Assembly (NCBI GenBank): GCA_963631415.1
Contig: CAVGQS010000099.1
Span: 1 to 9,292, forward strand
Length of the DNA stretch: 9,292 bases
From: UBA6382 sp963631415
Lineage (GTDB): Bacteria > Bacteroidota > Bacteroidia > Bacteroidales > Bacteroidaceae
Reading direction: 5' to 3'
The notes beneath the pieces are model-generated. The model saw only the letters and a list, made by a program, of their open reading frames with translations. It was not told the DNA's origin and ran no database searches. A program made the translations under genes and the position numbers. Of this stretch, positions 1 to 6,036 are shown one piece after another. Position 1 is the first letter of the stretch. The number at the start of each line of letters is the position of its first letter.

Positions 1-106
1 CATCAGAACTGACTGTATTGCTCATAAAGACCAAAGTAAATTCTCCATCAGGGAGGTAAGATAACAATAATCTTGTTGCATAAGTCTCAGCCATTGCAAA
101 ATCCAT
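1..106 (-). CDS. Possible partial ORF running off the left edge (doubtful)
   Basis: On the minus strand an ATG at 106 opens a frame that stays open for 35 codons to the window edge (begins MDFAMAETYATRLLL). I recognise no family in it. A frame this long is quite possible by chance, and no convincing ribosome binding site precedes it. If real, it would be divergent from the DGR target gene with only 24 bp between the two starts, leaving little room for separate promoters. Short plus-strand frames ending near 59 and 64 are the competing reading, as the tail of an upstream co-directional gene. The sequence to the left of the window would decide between them. Confidence 0.2.
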   Translation of the reverse strand, partial: MDFAMAETYATRLLLSYLPDGEFTLVFMSNTVSSD

Positions 107-130
107 TGATTCTTAGATAAAGTTTTTATT

Positions 131-2092
131 ATGAAGAAGAAAATACTTATCCTGTTTTTATTGGTTTCGAACCTTATTAACGTATGTGCGCAGGAACTTA
201 CCGTCAAGTCGTTCACAGATAAGACCAACGACTTGGCTGCCAGCACAAAGTCGCGCAATGATAATAATGGGGAACCATGCGCTTTAGTCAAAGTGCAGTT
301 GGCAACGGCTGGTGCGCAGTTCTCGCCTAATGTTGTAGGGAGTGTTGAATATAAGGTTAATGAATACTGGGTGTATTTGCCGACCATCAACAAGCACTTG
401 GAGATAAAGCATCCTAATTTTCTGACGAAGGACGTGCAATTTGCCGATTACGGAATAAAACTTGAGCCTAAGAGAACTTATAGCTTAGTTCTTGCCATGC
501 CTGACGGAGGAGCAACCCAGCAGATAGCCACTTCGCAATATCTGATTTTCAATGTTACCCCTGCGGACGCTATTGTTGAAGTCAATGGCGAAGCTTGGAC
601 AACAACGGAGGGGAAATCCAGAAAGTTTGTGCCGTTTGGGAATTACTCCTACACAGTCCAGGCTAACAATTACCATACGCATACGGGAACCGTGGCAGTA
701 AATGACCCGAACAACAAGGTTGTTGTGGATGTCACCCTGAAACCTGCATTCGGGTCTGTCTATATTCCATCAAGCGGAACTTTGATTGGAGGCATCGTCT
801 ATATCGACAACAAGAGAATTGGCACTATACCATGCACGGCAGAAAACGTGCCAAGCGGTACGCACACTGTGCGCATTACCAAGCCGATGTACAAATCCTT
901 GGAGGAAGAGGTGACGGTAAACGACGGGGAGATTACGGTATATTCGCCTACGCTGCTCGAGAACTTTGCCACTGTTACTCTCTCCGTTGCCAACAACGCA
1001 CAAATCTTTGTAAACGACGAGCTGAAGGGCTATGGTTCGTGGACAGGCAAACTGGAATATGGAGAAACTAATATCAAAACTCAGAAAGCGGGGCACCGTC
1101 CGCAGACGAAAGTCTATACGATAAGTGCAGCCTCTAATCAGCAAACTATAACGCTCACGCCACCCACACCCATTTATGGCAGATTGAACATAGATATGCG
1201 GCCTGATGAAAGCGAGGTTTATATCGACGGAAAATTGGTTGGAACGACACCTTTATTCCTGCAGAATGTTCTTGTTGGCGACCACGAGTTGGAAATAAAG
1301 AAAGAAGGTTATCAGCCATTGTCTGACAATATCACTATTCAAGAAAACGCCACTTACAACCTTGAGAACATTAGCCTAACAAAAGGTTCTGCCAATAAAA
1401 TTACGTTCACGGTCAACGGTGTGTCGTTCGATATGATGAAGGTGGAGGCCGGAACCTTCAACATGGGCGCCACATCAGAGCAACAAGATGCAGACAGTGA
1501 CGAAAAGCCTGTGCATAAGGTAACTCTTTCGAGAAATTATTATATTGGCAAGACAGAAGTCACCCAAGCGCTTTGGAAAGCCGTAATGGGCAGCAATCCT
1601 TCGAACTTCGAAGGTGACAACAAACCGGTAGAAGAGGTTTCGTGGAATGATTGTCAGACCTTCATTTCGAGACTTAACGCAGCAACTGGCAAGAAATTCC
1701 GTTTGCCGACAGAGGCAGAATGGGAGTTTGCTGCACGTGGCGGAAACAAATCCAATCATTATCAGTATAGCGGCAGCAACAACTTGCGCGATGTCGCATG
1801 GTATTATGACAATAGCCACAGCACGACACATGATGTGGCGACAAAGCAGCCTAACGAACTTGGACTCTATGACATGAGCGGCAATGTTTGGGAGTGGTGC
1901 TCAGACTGGTATGGCGACTACAGCAGCAACGCTCAATACGATCCAGCAGGTCCTAGCAATGGGTCTAACCGCGTGAGCCGTGGCGGTAGCTGGAACGGCG
2001 TCGCGAGGCGCTGTCGCTCTTCGTACCGTGACTTCAACGCCCCCGACCTCCGCTACAACTGCCTTGGGCTCCGCCTGGGCCTCTCCGAGTAA
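131..2092 (+). CDS. DGR target: secreted PEGA-repeat / FGE-sulfatase (C-type-lectin-fold) variable protein
   Basis: A 653-residue exported protein whose C-terminus is the diversified surface of the retroelement. Residues 1-20 look like a type I signal peptide (KKK, hydrophobic core, V-C-A before QELT). A Bacteroidales-type N-terminal region follows (about 21-135), then about four PEGA-like beta repeats near 139-205, 208-275, 277-345 and 349-417. The last is the clearest (VYIDGKLVGTTPL). Residues 423-653 are an FGE-sulfatase/SUMF1-like domain, shown by YYIGKTEVTQALWKAVMG, FRLPTEAEWEFAARGG, GLYDMSGNVWEW and the terminal RGGSW...GLRLGL. In DGR targets this fold serves as a ligand-binding scaffold rather than an enzyme; that role is inferred here. 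The last 42 residues are encoded by the variable repeat, and the stop codon follows it directly. ATG 131 is chosen because it gives the signal peptide. PEGA domains suggest the variable domain is held away from the envelope. The ligand is unknown. Confidence 0.93.
   Translation: MKKKILILFLLVSNLINVCAQELTVKSFTDKTNDLAASTKSRNDNNGEPCALVKVQLATAGAQFSPNVVGSVEYKVNEYWVYLPTINKHLEIKHPNFLTKDVQFADYGIKLEPKRTYSLVLAMPDGGATQQIATSQYLIFNVTPADAIVEVNGEAWTTTEGKSRKFVPFGNYSYTVQANNYHTHTGTVAVNDPNNKVVVDVTLKPAFGSVYIPSSGTLIGGIVYIDNKRIGTIPCTAENVPSGTHTVRITKPMYKSLEEEVTVNDGEITVYSPTLLENFATVTLSVANNAQIFVNDELKGYGSWTGKLEYGETNIKTQKAGHRPQTKVYTISAASNQQTITLTPPTPIYGRLNIDMRPDESEVYIDGKLVGTTPLFLQNVLVGDHELEIKKEGYQPLSDNITIQENATYNLENISLTKGSANKITFTVNGVSFDMMKVEAGTFNMGATSEQQDADSDEKPVHKVTLSRNYYIGKTEVTQALWKAVMGSNPSNFEGDNKPVEEVSWNDCQTFISRLNAATGKKFRLPTEAEWEFAARGGNKSNHYQYSGSNNLRDVAWYYDNSHSTTHDVATKQPNELGLYDMSGNVWEWCSDWYGDYSSNAQYDPAGPSNGSNRVSRGGSWNGVARRCRSSYRDFNAPDLRYNCLGLRLGLSE
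1960..2089 (+). repeat. DGR variable repeat (VR)
   Basis: This 130-bp stretch aligns without gaps to the template at 3741-3870 (offset 1781). It differs at 17 positions between 1977 and 2061, and all 17 are A in the template; the other 97 non-A template bases are unchanged. Eleven codons are altered (residues 616, 623, 624, 627, 632, 634, 635, 637, 640, 642, 644), giving S, G, V, R, Y, D, F, A, L, Y and C where the template encodes N (D at 624). Structural residues RGGSW, CRSS and GLRLGL are kept. The repeat ends at the last sense codon of the target gene. Confidence 0.97.
2063..2089 (+). other. Initiation-of-mutagenic-homing-like block (IMH)
   Basis: The last 27 bp of VR are identical to the end of TR (3844-3870), GC-rich and nearly free of adenine (one A, in the final GAG). 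Known DGRs have such a block at the 3' end of VR, where it marks the point of cDNA integration and protects the end from mutagenesis. The assignment rests on position, identity and composition. The block encodes LGLRLGLSE, the conserved last strand of the fold. Unusually, it is followed in VR and in TR by sequences that are reverse complements of each other. Confidence 0.8.
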
Positions 2093-2146
2093 CAACACAT
2101 GTCTGAGTGTATTTTGCTCATTCTTGCAATTCTAAGCTTAGGAGAG
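2081..2146 (+). repeat. Hairpin-bounded segment after VR, inverted relative to the TR flank
   Basis: CTCTCC (2081-2086, inside the IMH) and GGAGAG (2141-2146) form a 6-bp inverted repeat enclosing 54 nt that include the target stop codon. Inside, TGAG (2104-2107 region) and CTCA (2117-2120 region) can form a small stem. The palindrome CTAAGCTTAG spans 2132-2141. Positions 2092-2108 are the exact reverse complement of 3896-3912, and 2116-2138 that of 3869-3891; only the few central bases differ (7 nt here against 4 nt at TR). DGRs often have a hairpin or cruciform just downstream of VR that aids homing, and this segment sits where it would be expected. The inverted relationship to the TR flank is not part of the standard picture. 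Confidence 0.8.
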
Positions 2147-2212
2147 CGGAACGAATATTCACGCAAAGAGGGCGAGCGGAGCCGCCCGATTAGCGTGATA
2201 TATGAGTGGAGC
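2144..2212 (+). repeat. Three 9-bp motifs (GAGYGGARC) at exact 30-bp spacing
   Basis: GAGCGGAAC (2144-2152), GAGCGGAGC (2174-2182) and GAGTGGAGC (2204-2212) start exactly 30 bp apart. A degenerate fourth unit may lie at about 2234-2246 (AGCCGGTCGAAAAT); three of the four are followed by CGA and A/T-rich bases. Thirty base pairs is close to three helical turns, which would put the motifs on one face of the DNA as for protein-binding iterons. The stretch lies between VR and the accessory gene. Function is unknown. Confidence 0.5.
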
Positions 2213-2251
2213 GATATATAACCCTACCGGCGAAGCCGGTCGAAAATTTTT
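2170..2251 (+). promoter_or_regulatory. Structured leader before the HRDC/RT genes, with a terminator-like hairpin
   Basis: Three hairpins stand in series: GGGCG/CGCCC (2170-2187, extended by two inner pairs around a bulged A), ATATAT/ATATAT (2198-2219), and ACCGGC-GAA-GCCGGT (2226-2240), which is perfect. The third is followed by CGAAAATTTTT, a short T run separated from the stem, so it may be a weak intrinsic terminator or attenuator between the target gene and the HRDC/RT genes. I found no convincing Bacteroidales promoter (TTTG / TAnnTTTG with correct spacing) in the AT-rich 2241-2277 stretch, so co-transcription with read-through remains possible. Confidence 0.45.
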
Positions 2252-2277
2252 GAAAAATCAGGTAATTTAAAAAAATC

Positions 2278-2775
2278 ATGCAAATAAAGATTTTCAGCAT
2301 ACCGATAGGCGGTGACGACGGAGAGATGGAAGAAATGAACCACTTCCTGCGCGCCAACAAGATAATAGACATTACTAAAAGCCTAGGCACGCTCGGCAGC
2401 AACAGTTGCTGGACGTTCTGCGTGACATATCTGCCGGACAACAAGCGCGAAGAGTCGACGTACAGGCATGGCAGCAGCGAGAAAGTGGACTACAAGGAAG
2501 TGCTGGAGCCTGTAGTGTTTGAGAGGTTTTCTGCGCTGAGGAAGGTGCGCAAGCAGGTAGCCACCGATCAGGCCATTCCCGCATACGCAGTGTTTACTGA
2601 TGCGGAGTTGGCAGAGTTGGCCAAGGTGGGCGAACTGACACTCTCAGCCATGCAGGGCATTCCCGGCATAGGCAAGAAGAAAGTGGAGAAATACGGCGAG
2701 GTCTTTGTGGCGAGCCAAAAAGAGGAGACGAATGAAGCGGACGGGACACCTGACGGAAAAGATAGCGGCGCGTGA
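2278..2775 (+). CDS. HRDC-domain DGR accessory protein
   Basis: A 165-residue soluble protein. Residues 1-55 form a small N-terminal region (MQIKIFSIPIGG, then EEMNHFLRANKII and CWTFCVTYL) of the kind seen in HRDC proteins beside DGR reverse transcriptases. About 77-147 resemble an HRDC (helicase and RNase D C-terminal) nucleic-acid-binding domain: FERFSALRKVRKQVA, AIPAYAVFTDAELAELAK and a helix-hairpin-helix-like GIPGIGKKKVEKYGE at about 127-141. The tail is acidic and low-complexity. Many DGRs use the Avd protein as RT partner; HRDC proteins occupy that place in some lineages, and none resembling Avd is present here. The likely role is binding the RT or TR RNA during cDNA synthesis (inferred). 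The start is ATG 2278 after an A-rich leader. Its 3' end overlaps the RT gene by 44 nt in another frame. Confidence 0.85.
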   Translation: MQIKIFSIPIGGDDGEMEEMNHFLRANKIIDITKSLGTLGSNSCWTFCVTYLPDNKREESTYRHGSSEKVDYKEVLEPVVFERFSALRKVRKQVATDQAIPAYAVFTDAELAELAKVGELTLSAMQGIPGIGKKKVEKYGEVFVASQKEETNEADGTPDGKDSGA

Positions 2776-3718
2776 CAACCTGTATCTGGCGTTCATAAAG
2801 GCGCGGCGCGGCAAGCAGATGAAAGCGGAAGTTAAGGCGTTCGCCAAGGACCTGGACGTCAACATCTCGCAGATGAGCCGTGAGATTCTGGACGGCACCG
2901 TGGCGGTGGGCGACTACCGGTACTTCAAGATACGCGACCCGAAGGAGAGAGTTATCAGCGCAGCGCCTTTCAGAGAGAGGGTTTTGCAGCACGCTATAAT
3001 GAACGTATGCCATGACATCTTCGACCGCACGCTGATAGACACGACCTACGCCACCCGCAGGGGCAAGGGACTCTATGCCGCGCTGGACAAAGCCGTAAAG
3101 GCGGCGTCGCACTACGAGTATCTGGTGAAGCTGGACTTCCGCAAGCACTATGACTCCATAGACCACGAGGTGCTTAAGCGGCGGCTGAGACGCATGCTCA
3201 AAGACAAGACGCTGCTCGCCCTGCTGGACAGAATCATCGACAGCTACAACGTGGCGGAGGGCAAAGGGCTGCCAATAGGCAATCTGACGAGCCAGTACTT
3301 TGCCAACCTCTACCTCTCTGACCTTGACCACAAAGTCAAGGAGCTGTGGAAGGCTGACATATATATAAGGTATATGGACGACATACTGATAGCCGGCAAC
3401 GACAAGGCGGCACTGAAGCGGTTGGTGGGGCTTATGACAGAATATGCAACTCAGGAACTGAAGTTGACCTTCAAGCCGCCAGTCTACAGGAGGGTTGCCG
3501 ACGGCCAGGTGTTTCTCGGCTACAGGGTGTTGCCCTATCACTGCAAGCTGTCGGGACGCAGCAAGAGGCGGTTCCGCAGCAAGTTGACGACATACAACCG
3601 ACTCTTGGCAGAGGACAAGTGGGACGAACTGCAGTACCAGGAGCACATAGTGCCACTGCTCGCGTTTACTATGCATGCAGAGAGCAGGTCGTTTAGGAAA
3701 TCGTGCTTGGCAATATAA
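2732..3718 (+). CDS. DGR reverse transcriptase
   Basis: A 328-residue group-II-intron-like reverse transcriptase that copies TR RNA into adenine-mutated cDNA destined for VR. Motifs in order: YFKIRDPKERVISAAPFRERVLQHAI (about 64-88, split here as YFKIRDPKERVI and APFRERVLQH), VKLDFRKHYDSID with the first catalytic Asp near 135, IGNLTSQYFANLYL at about 182-195, YMDD at 214-217 with the catalytic Asp pair, and VFLGYRV at about 250-256. The LTSQ form of the fourth motif is typical of DGR enzymes and associated with adenine infidelity. There is no maturase or endonuclease domain, as expected. I chose ATG 2732 over an upstream TTG (2705) because GAGGAG lies 7-8 nt before it and the upstream extension is only Arg/Lys-rich linker. 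The gene overlaps the HRDC gene by 44 nt, suggesting coupled translation, and ends 22 bp before TR. Confidence 0.96.
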   Translation: MKRTGHLTEKIAARDNLYLAFIKARRGKQMKAEVKAFAKDLDVNISQMSREILDGTVAVGDYRYFKIRDPKERVISAAPFRERVLQHAIMNVCHDIFDRTLIDTTYATRRGKGLYAALDKAVKAASHYEYLVKLDFRKHYDSIDHEVLKRRLRRMLKDKTLLALLDRIIDSYNVAEGKGLPIGNLTSQYFANLYLSDLDHKVKELWKADIYIRYMDDILIAGNDKAALKRLVGLMTEYATQELKLTFKPPVYRRVADGQVFLGYRVLPYHCKLSGRSKRRFRSKLTTYNRLLAEDKWDELQYQEHIVPLLAFTMHAESRSFRKSCLAI

Positions 3719-3740
3719 ACAAGAGGTGACAATCAGAGAG

Positions 3741-3870
3741 TGGGTCTAACCGCGTGAACCGTGGCGGTAGCTGGAACAACGACGCGAGGAACTGTCGCTC
3801 TTCGAACCGTAACAACAACAACCCCGACAACCGCAACAACAACCTTGGGCTCCGCCTGGGCCTCTCCGAG
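3741..3870 (+). repeat. DGR template repeat (TR)
   Basis: This is the 130-bp template for VR. Read in the target frame it contains 14 AAC codons, including runs of four and three, and would encode NRVNRGGSWNNDARN and so on. Because variation falls on A at codon positions one and two while position three is C, the mutated codons are all NNC and cannot become stop codons. There are 33 adenines in the 130 bp; 17 are substituted in the VR copy. It lies 22 bp after the RT stop, on the same strand. It is a non-coding template; the open frame through it is a by-product. Confidence 0.97.
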
Positions 3871-3912
3871 CTTAGAATTGCAAGAATGAGCGGATACTCA
3901 GACATGTGTTGT
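3869..3912 (+). repeat. TR-flanking segment, reverse complement of the VR flank
   Basis: Directly after the IMH-like block, 3869-3891 (23 bp) and 3896-3912 (17 bp) are exact reverse complements of 2116-2138 and 2092-2108; the central GGAT replaces a 7-nt centre at VR. Within it TGAG (3887-3890) and CTCA (3897-3900) can form a small stem. In a usual DGR, VR and TR flanks are unrelated or parallel after the IMH; here they are inverted. The segment falls in the part of the RNA just 3' of TR, which is needed for cDNA initiation in studied DGRs. Confidence 0.9.
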
Positions 3913-4100
3913 AAACAGATTGCCATCTTGAATGCCCCCCTGCGGGCGCATTCGAAACCGGCGGTTGCTCAACGGCAGCCGTTCAGCAATGCCGGCTTAG
4001 TAGCTGACGCCCAGGACAGGGCTGCGAAACGTCGGCATTGCTTTGATTAAGAAAGAACGTAATAACATATAAGACAATGCGTGCCCCTATCCTTCCAACC

Positions 4101-4120
4101 GTGGCTAGTTTGCAAGCCAC
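4101..4120 (-). terminator. Hairpin downstream of mutL
   Basis: GTGGCT and AGCCAC (6-bp stem, 8-nt loop) lie 21 bp beyond the mutL stop. The stem could end or stabilise the mutL transcript. No T run follows in either direction, so an intrinsic terminator is not established. Confidence 0.3.
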
Positions 4121-4140
4121 ATCTGGTACTGCACCTTGCA

Positions 4141-5991
4141 TTAGAATGCCTTTGTTATCAGCTCGTCTGGGACGATTGAGACGATTGTCTTGCCGTCTGG
4201 TCCATAGTTGGGGGTGGCGCACGAGAAGAGTTGGTCAACTATCCACGTCATCTCTTTCGTGTCAAGCCGGCGGCCCTCCTTCATGGAATTTTCACGACTG
4301 ATGGCTAGCGCCAGATTGTGGTAGAGGGATTCTTTCTTAAGGCCCTCTTTGTCGTAATCGTCTATGAGTTTGAGGATAAGCGAATTGAAGTCTACGTCTG
4401 CCACGCATACGGGGACGGAGCTGACAGAATAGGAGCCTCCACCGACAGAGGTGATATCGAAACCGACTGCGTTGAGCTGGTCAATCAGCGAATCCATTAT
4501 GACACTGCCGCTGAGGCTGAGCTGGATAAGGTTTGGGAACAGCAAAGTCTGAGAGACGTTTTTCTTGGAATTGACGTTGCTCATGAAGCCGTCGTAAAGA
4601 ATGCGCCGGTGCGCCCTGACGAAGTCTATGACCATCAACCCCGACTTGACAGGCGTGACAATATACTTGCCAGCATATTGCACGTACGCTCCTGCTTCTG
4701 TGTTGGAGTTGCCTTTAGCACTAGGAATTTCTCCCTCCTGTTCGCCAAATTCTTCTCCGAAGCAATCGGCAGGTTTCATGCCGTCTTGGCTTTCCGAGTT
4801 GGGAGCCGGAGTTGTTTGAACACCTTTATAGAGCATTTCCCATCCTTTGTTGTCGGAACGGTAAGAGGGAGTCTTGCGGCTGCTGTCAAAAGGATTGTAC
4901 TCTACGTCACGCGTCGGGTGCGGTTCAGGCATGTCGTTGTTTATGCGAAAAGACGGTATCGCCACCTCTTCAATGCTGTCGAAATCCATACATGGCACAG
5001 CGTTGTATTTTGCCAAGGAATCCTTGACAGCCATCAGCAGCATCTGCCATATAGCGTGGTCTTCCTCAAATTTTATCTCCGTCTTTGTGGGGTGTATGTT
5101 TACATCTATCTGCGAAGGGTCCACGCTCAGTTTAATGAAAAAGGACACTTGCTTGTCGGCGGGAATGAGTCTTTCGAATGCGGCAGCGATGGCTTTGTTG
5201 AAATAAGGGTGGCGCATATAGCGTCCGTTGACAAACATAAACTGCCTAAAGCCTTTGGACTTAGCGCTCTGCGGCGACCCTACAAAACCTTCGATCTTCA
5301 CGATGTCGGTGTCAACGCACACCGGCAGCAGCTGCTTGTCGTAAGCTTTGCCAAACAAAGCGGTGATACGTTGTTTGAAGCTTCCGCTCTTCATGTCGAC
5401 GCTGAGGTTGTCGTCTTTGTAGAACTTAAAGCCTACCTGCGGGTTAATGAGAGATATTCGCTCAAATTCCTGCATAATGTTGTTGAGCTCAGTAGTATTT
5501 GACTTCAAGAACCTGCGACGTGCCGGAACATTATAGAAGAGGTTGCGCACAATGAAATTTGAGCCCACCGCACACTGCACAGGGTATTGTTCGACGCACT
5601 TGGCTCCTTCCATGACCAGGTGTGTGCCCATCTCTTCGCCCTCCATGCGTGTCTGCAGTTCGACCTGAGACACGGCGGTTATAGAAGCCAGCGCTTCGCC
5701 CCTGAATCCCATGGTGCGAAGGTTGAAGAGGTCTTCCGCCTGCAGGATTTTGGACGTAGCGTGCCTCTCAAACGCCAGGCGAGCGTCAGTCTCAGACATA
5801 CCCTTGCCGTTGTCGATGACCTGGATACAGGTTTTGCCAGCGTCAGCGACCCACAACTCGACATTGGAGGCGCCGGCATCGATGGAGTTTTCGAGCAGTT
5901 CCTTGACCACTGACGACGGGCGTTGCACGACCTCTCCGGCGGCAATCTGGTTTGCCACGCTGTCTGGTAAGAGATGGATGATGTCTGACAT
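4141..5991 (-). CDS. mutL: DNA mismatch repair protein MutL
   Basis: This 616-residue protein couples mismatch recognition by MutS to strand removal. The N-terminal GHKL ATPase is complete: LLENSIDAGA with catalytic Glu at about 34, DNGKGM at 60-65, GFRGEAL at 95-101, and the transducer NIHPTK ending at Lys 303. A variable linker (about 335-430) leads to the C-terminal dimerisation domain (about 435-616). There the place of the endonuclease motif DQHAxxE reads VIDFVRAHRRILYD (about 454-467), missing the Gln, His and Glu, and the later CPHGRP-like site reads CATPNYGPDGKT. The start MSDIIHLLP at ATG 5991 matches family N-termini; an upstream in-frame TTG at 6018 is less likely. It is the last gene of the minus-strand cluster, 45 bp after the OstA-like gene, and converges on the DGR. 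Confidence 0.96.
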   Translation of the reverse strand: MSDIIHLLPDSVANQIAAGEVVQRPSSVVKELLENSIDAGASNVELWVADAGKTCIQVIDNGKGMSETDARLAFERHATSKILQAEDLFNLRTMGFRGEALASITAVSQVELQTRMEGEEMGTHLVMEGAKCVEQYPVQCAVGSNFIVRNLFYNVPARRRFLKSNTTELNNIMQEFERISLINPQVGFKFYKDDNLSVDMKSGSFKQRITALFGKAYDKQLLPVCVDTDIVKIEGFVGSPQSAKSKGFRQFMFVNGRYMRHPYFNKAIAAAFERLIPADKQVSFFIKLSVDPSQIDVNIHPTKTEIKFEEDHAIWQMLLMAVKDSLAKYNAVPCMDFDSIEEVAIPSFRINNDMPEPHPTRDVEYNPFDSSRKTPSYRSDNKGWEMLYKGVQTTPAPNSESQDGMKPADCFGEEFGEQEGEIPSAKGNSNTEAGAYVQYAGKYIVTPVKSGLMVIDFVRAHRRILYDGFMSNVNSKKNVSQTLLFPNLIQLSLSGSVIMDSLIDQLNAVGFDITSVGGGSYSVSSVPVCVADVDFNSLILKLIDDYDKEGLKKESLYHNLALAISRENSMKEGRRLDTKEMTWIVDQLFSCATPNYGPDGKTIVSIVPDELITKAF

Positions 5992-6036
5992 TGTTAACCC
6001 TGTTATACTATTCGGCAAACGGCTCCGGCCTGCACA

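Larger units (their letters stand above)
3719..4045 (+). ncRNA. Predicted TR-containing DGR RNA with structured 3' tail
   Basis: The 422 bases between the RT stop and mutL hold no credible gene. TR occupies 3741-3870, then the inverted flank, then dense stems. Hairpin 1 at 3928-3955 pairs GAATGC.CCC with GGG.GCATTC. Hairpin 2 at 3958-3995 stacks CCGGC/GCCGG, TTGCT/AGCAA and AACGG/CCGTT. Hairpin 3 at 4003-4036 pairs GCTGACG with CGTCGGC (one G-U) around GCCC/GGGC. An alternative stem joins 3985-3996 to 4031-4042 (10 Watson-Crick pairs plus a G-U and a further pair) and is incompatible with hairpins 2 and 3. Known DGR RNAs need sequence 3' of TR to be used by the RT complex, so this is the likely equivalent. 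Ends are approximate, and no clear terminator T run follows. Confidence 0.65.

Noticed and set aside
2705..2731. TTG start extending the RT by nine residues
   Set aside because: The added residues are Arg/Lys-rich and not RT-like; ATG 2732 has a purine-rich GAGGAG site at good spacing.
2594..3676. Long minus-strand open frame (360 codons) opposite the RT
   Set aside because: It is antisense to clear RT and HRDC motifs, has unusual composition and matches no family; it is a codon-structure shadow.
2126..4042. CRISPR array or tRNA in the non-coding stretches
   Set aside because: The 30-bp-spaced motif is only 9 bp long with no true spacer/repeat units, and no cloverleaf could be drawn in the structured tail.
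3754..4050. 98-codon open frame through TR starting MNRGGSWNNDARN
   Set aside because: It is the in-frame reading of the template repeat and its tail; the Asn-rich part is the TR itself and the rest has no protein character.
4318..5502. Plus-strand open frame of 394 codons opposite mutL
   Set aside because: The minus-strand frame encodes unmistakable MutL motifs; the plus frame has no recognisable domain.
5992..6018. TTG start adding nine residues to MutL
   Set aside because: MutL proteins normally begin close to the I-x-x-L-P segment, as from ATG 5991.
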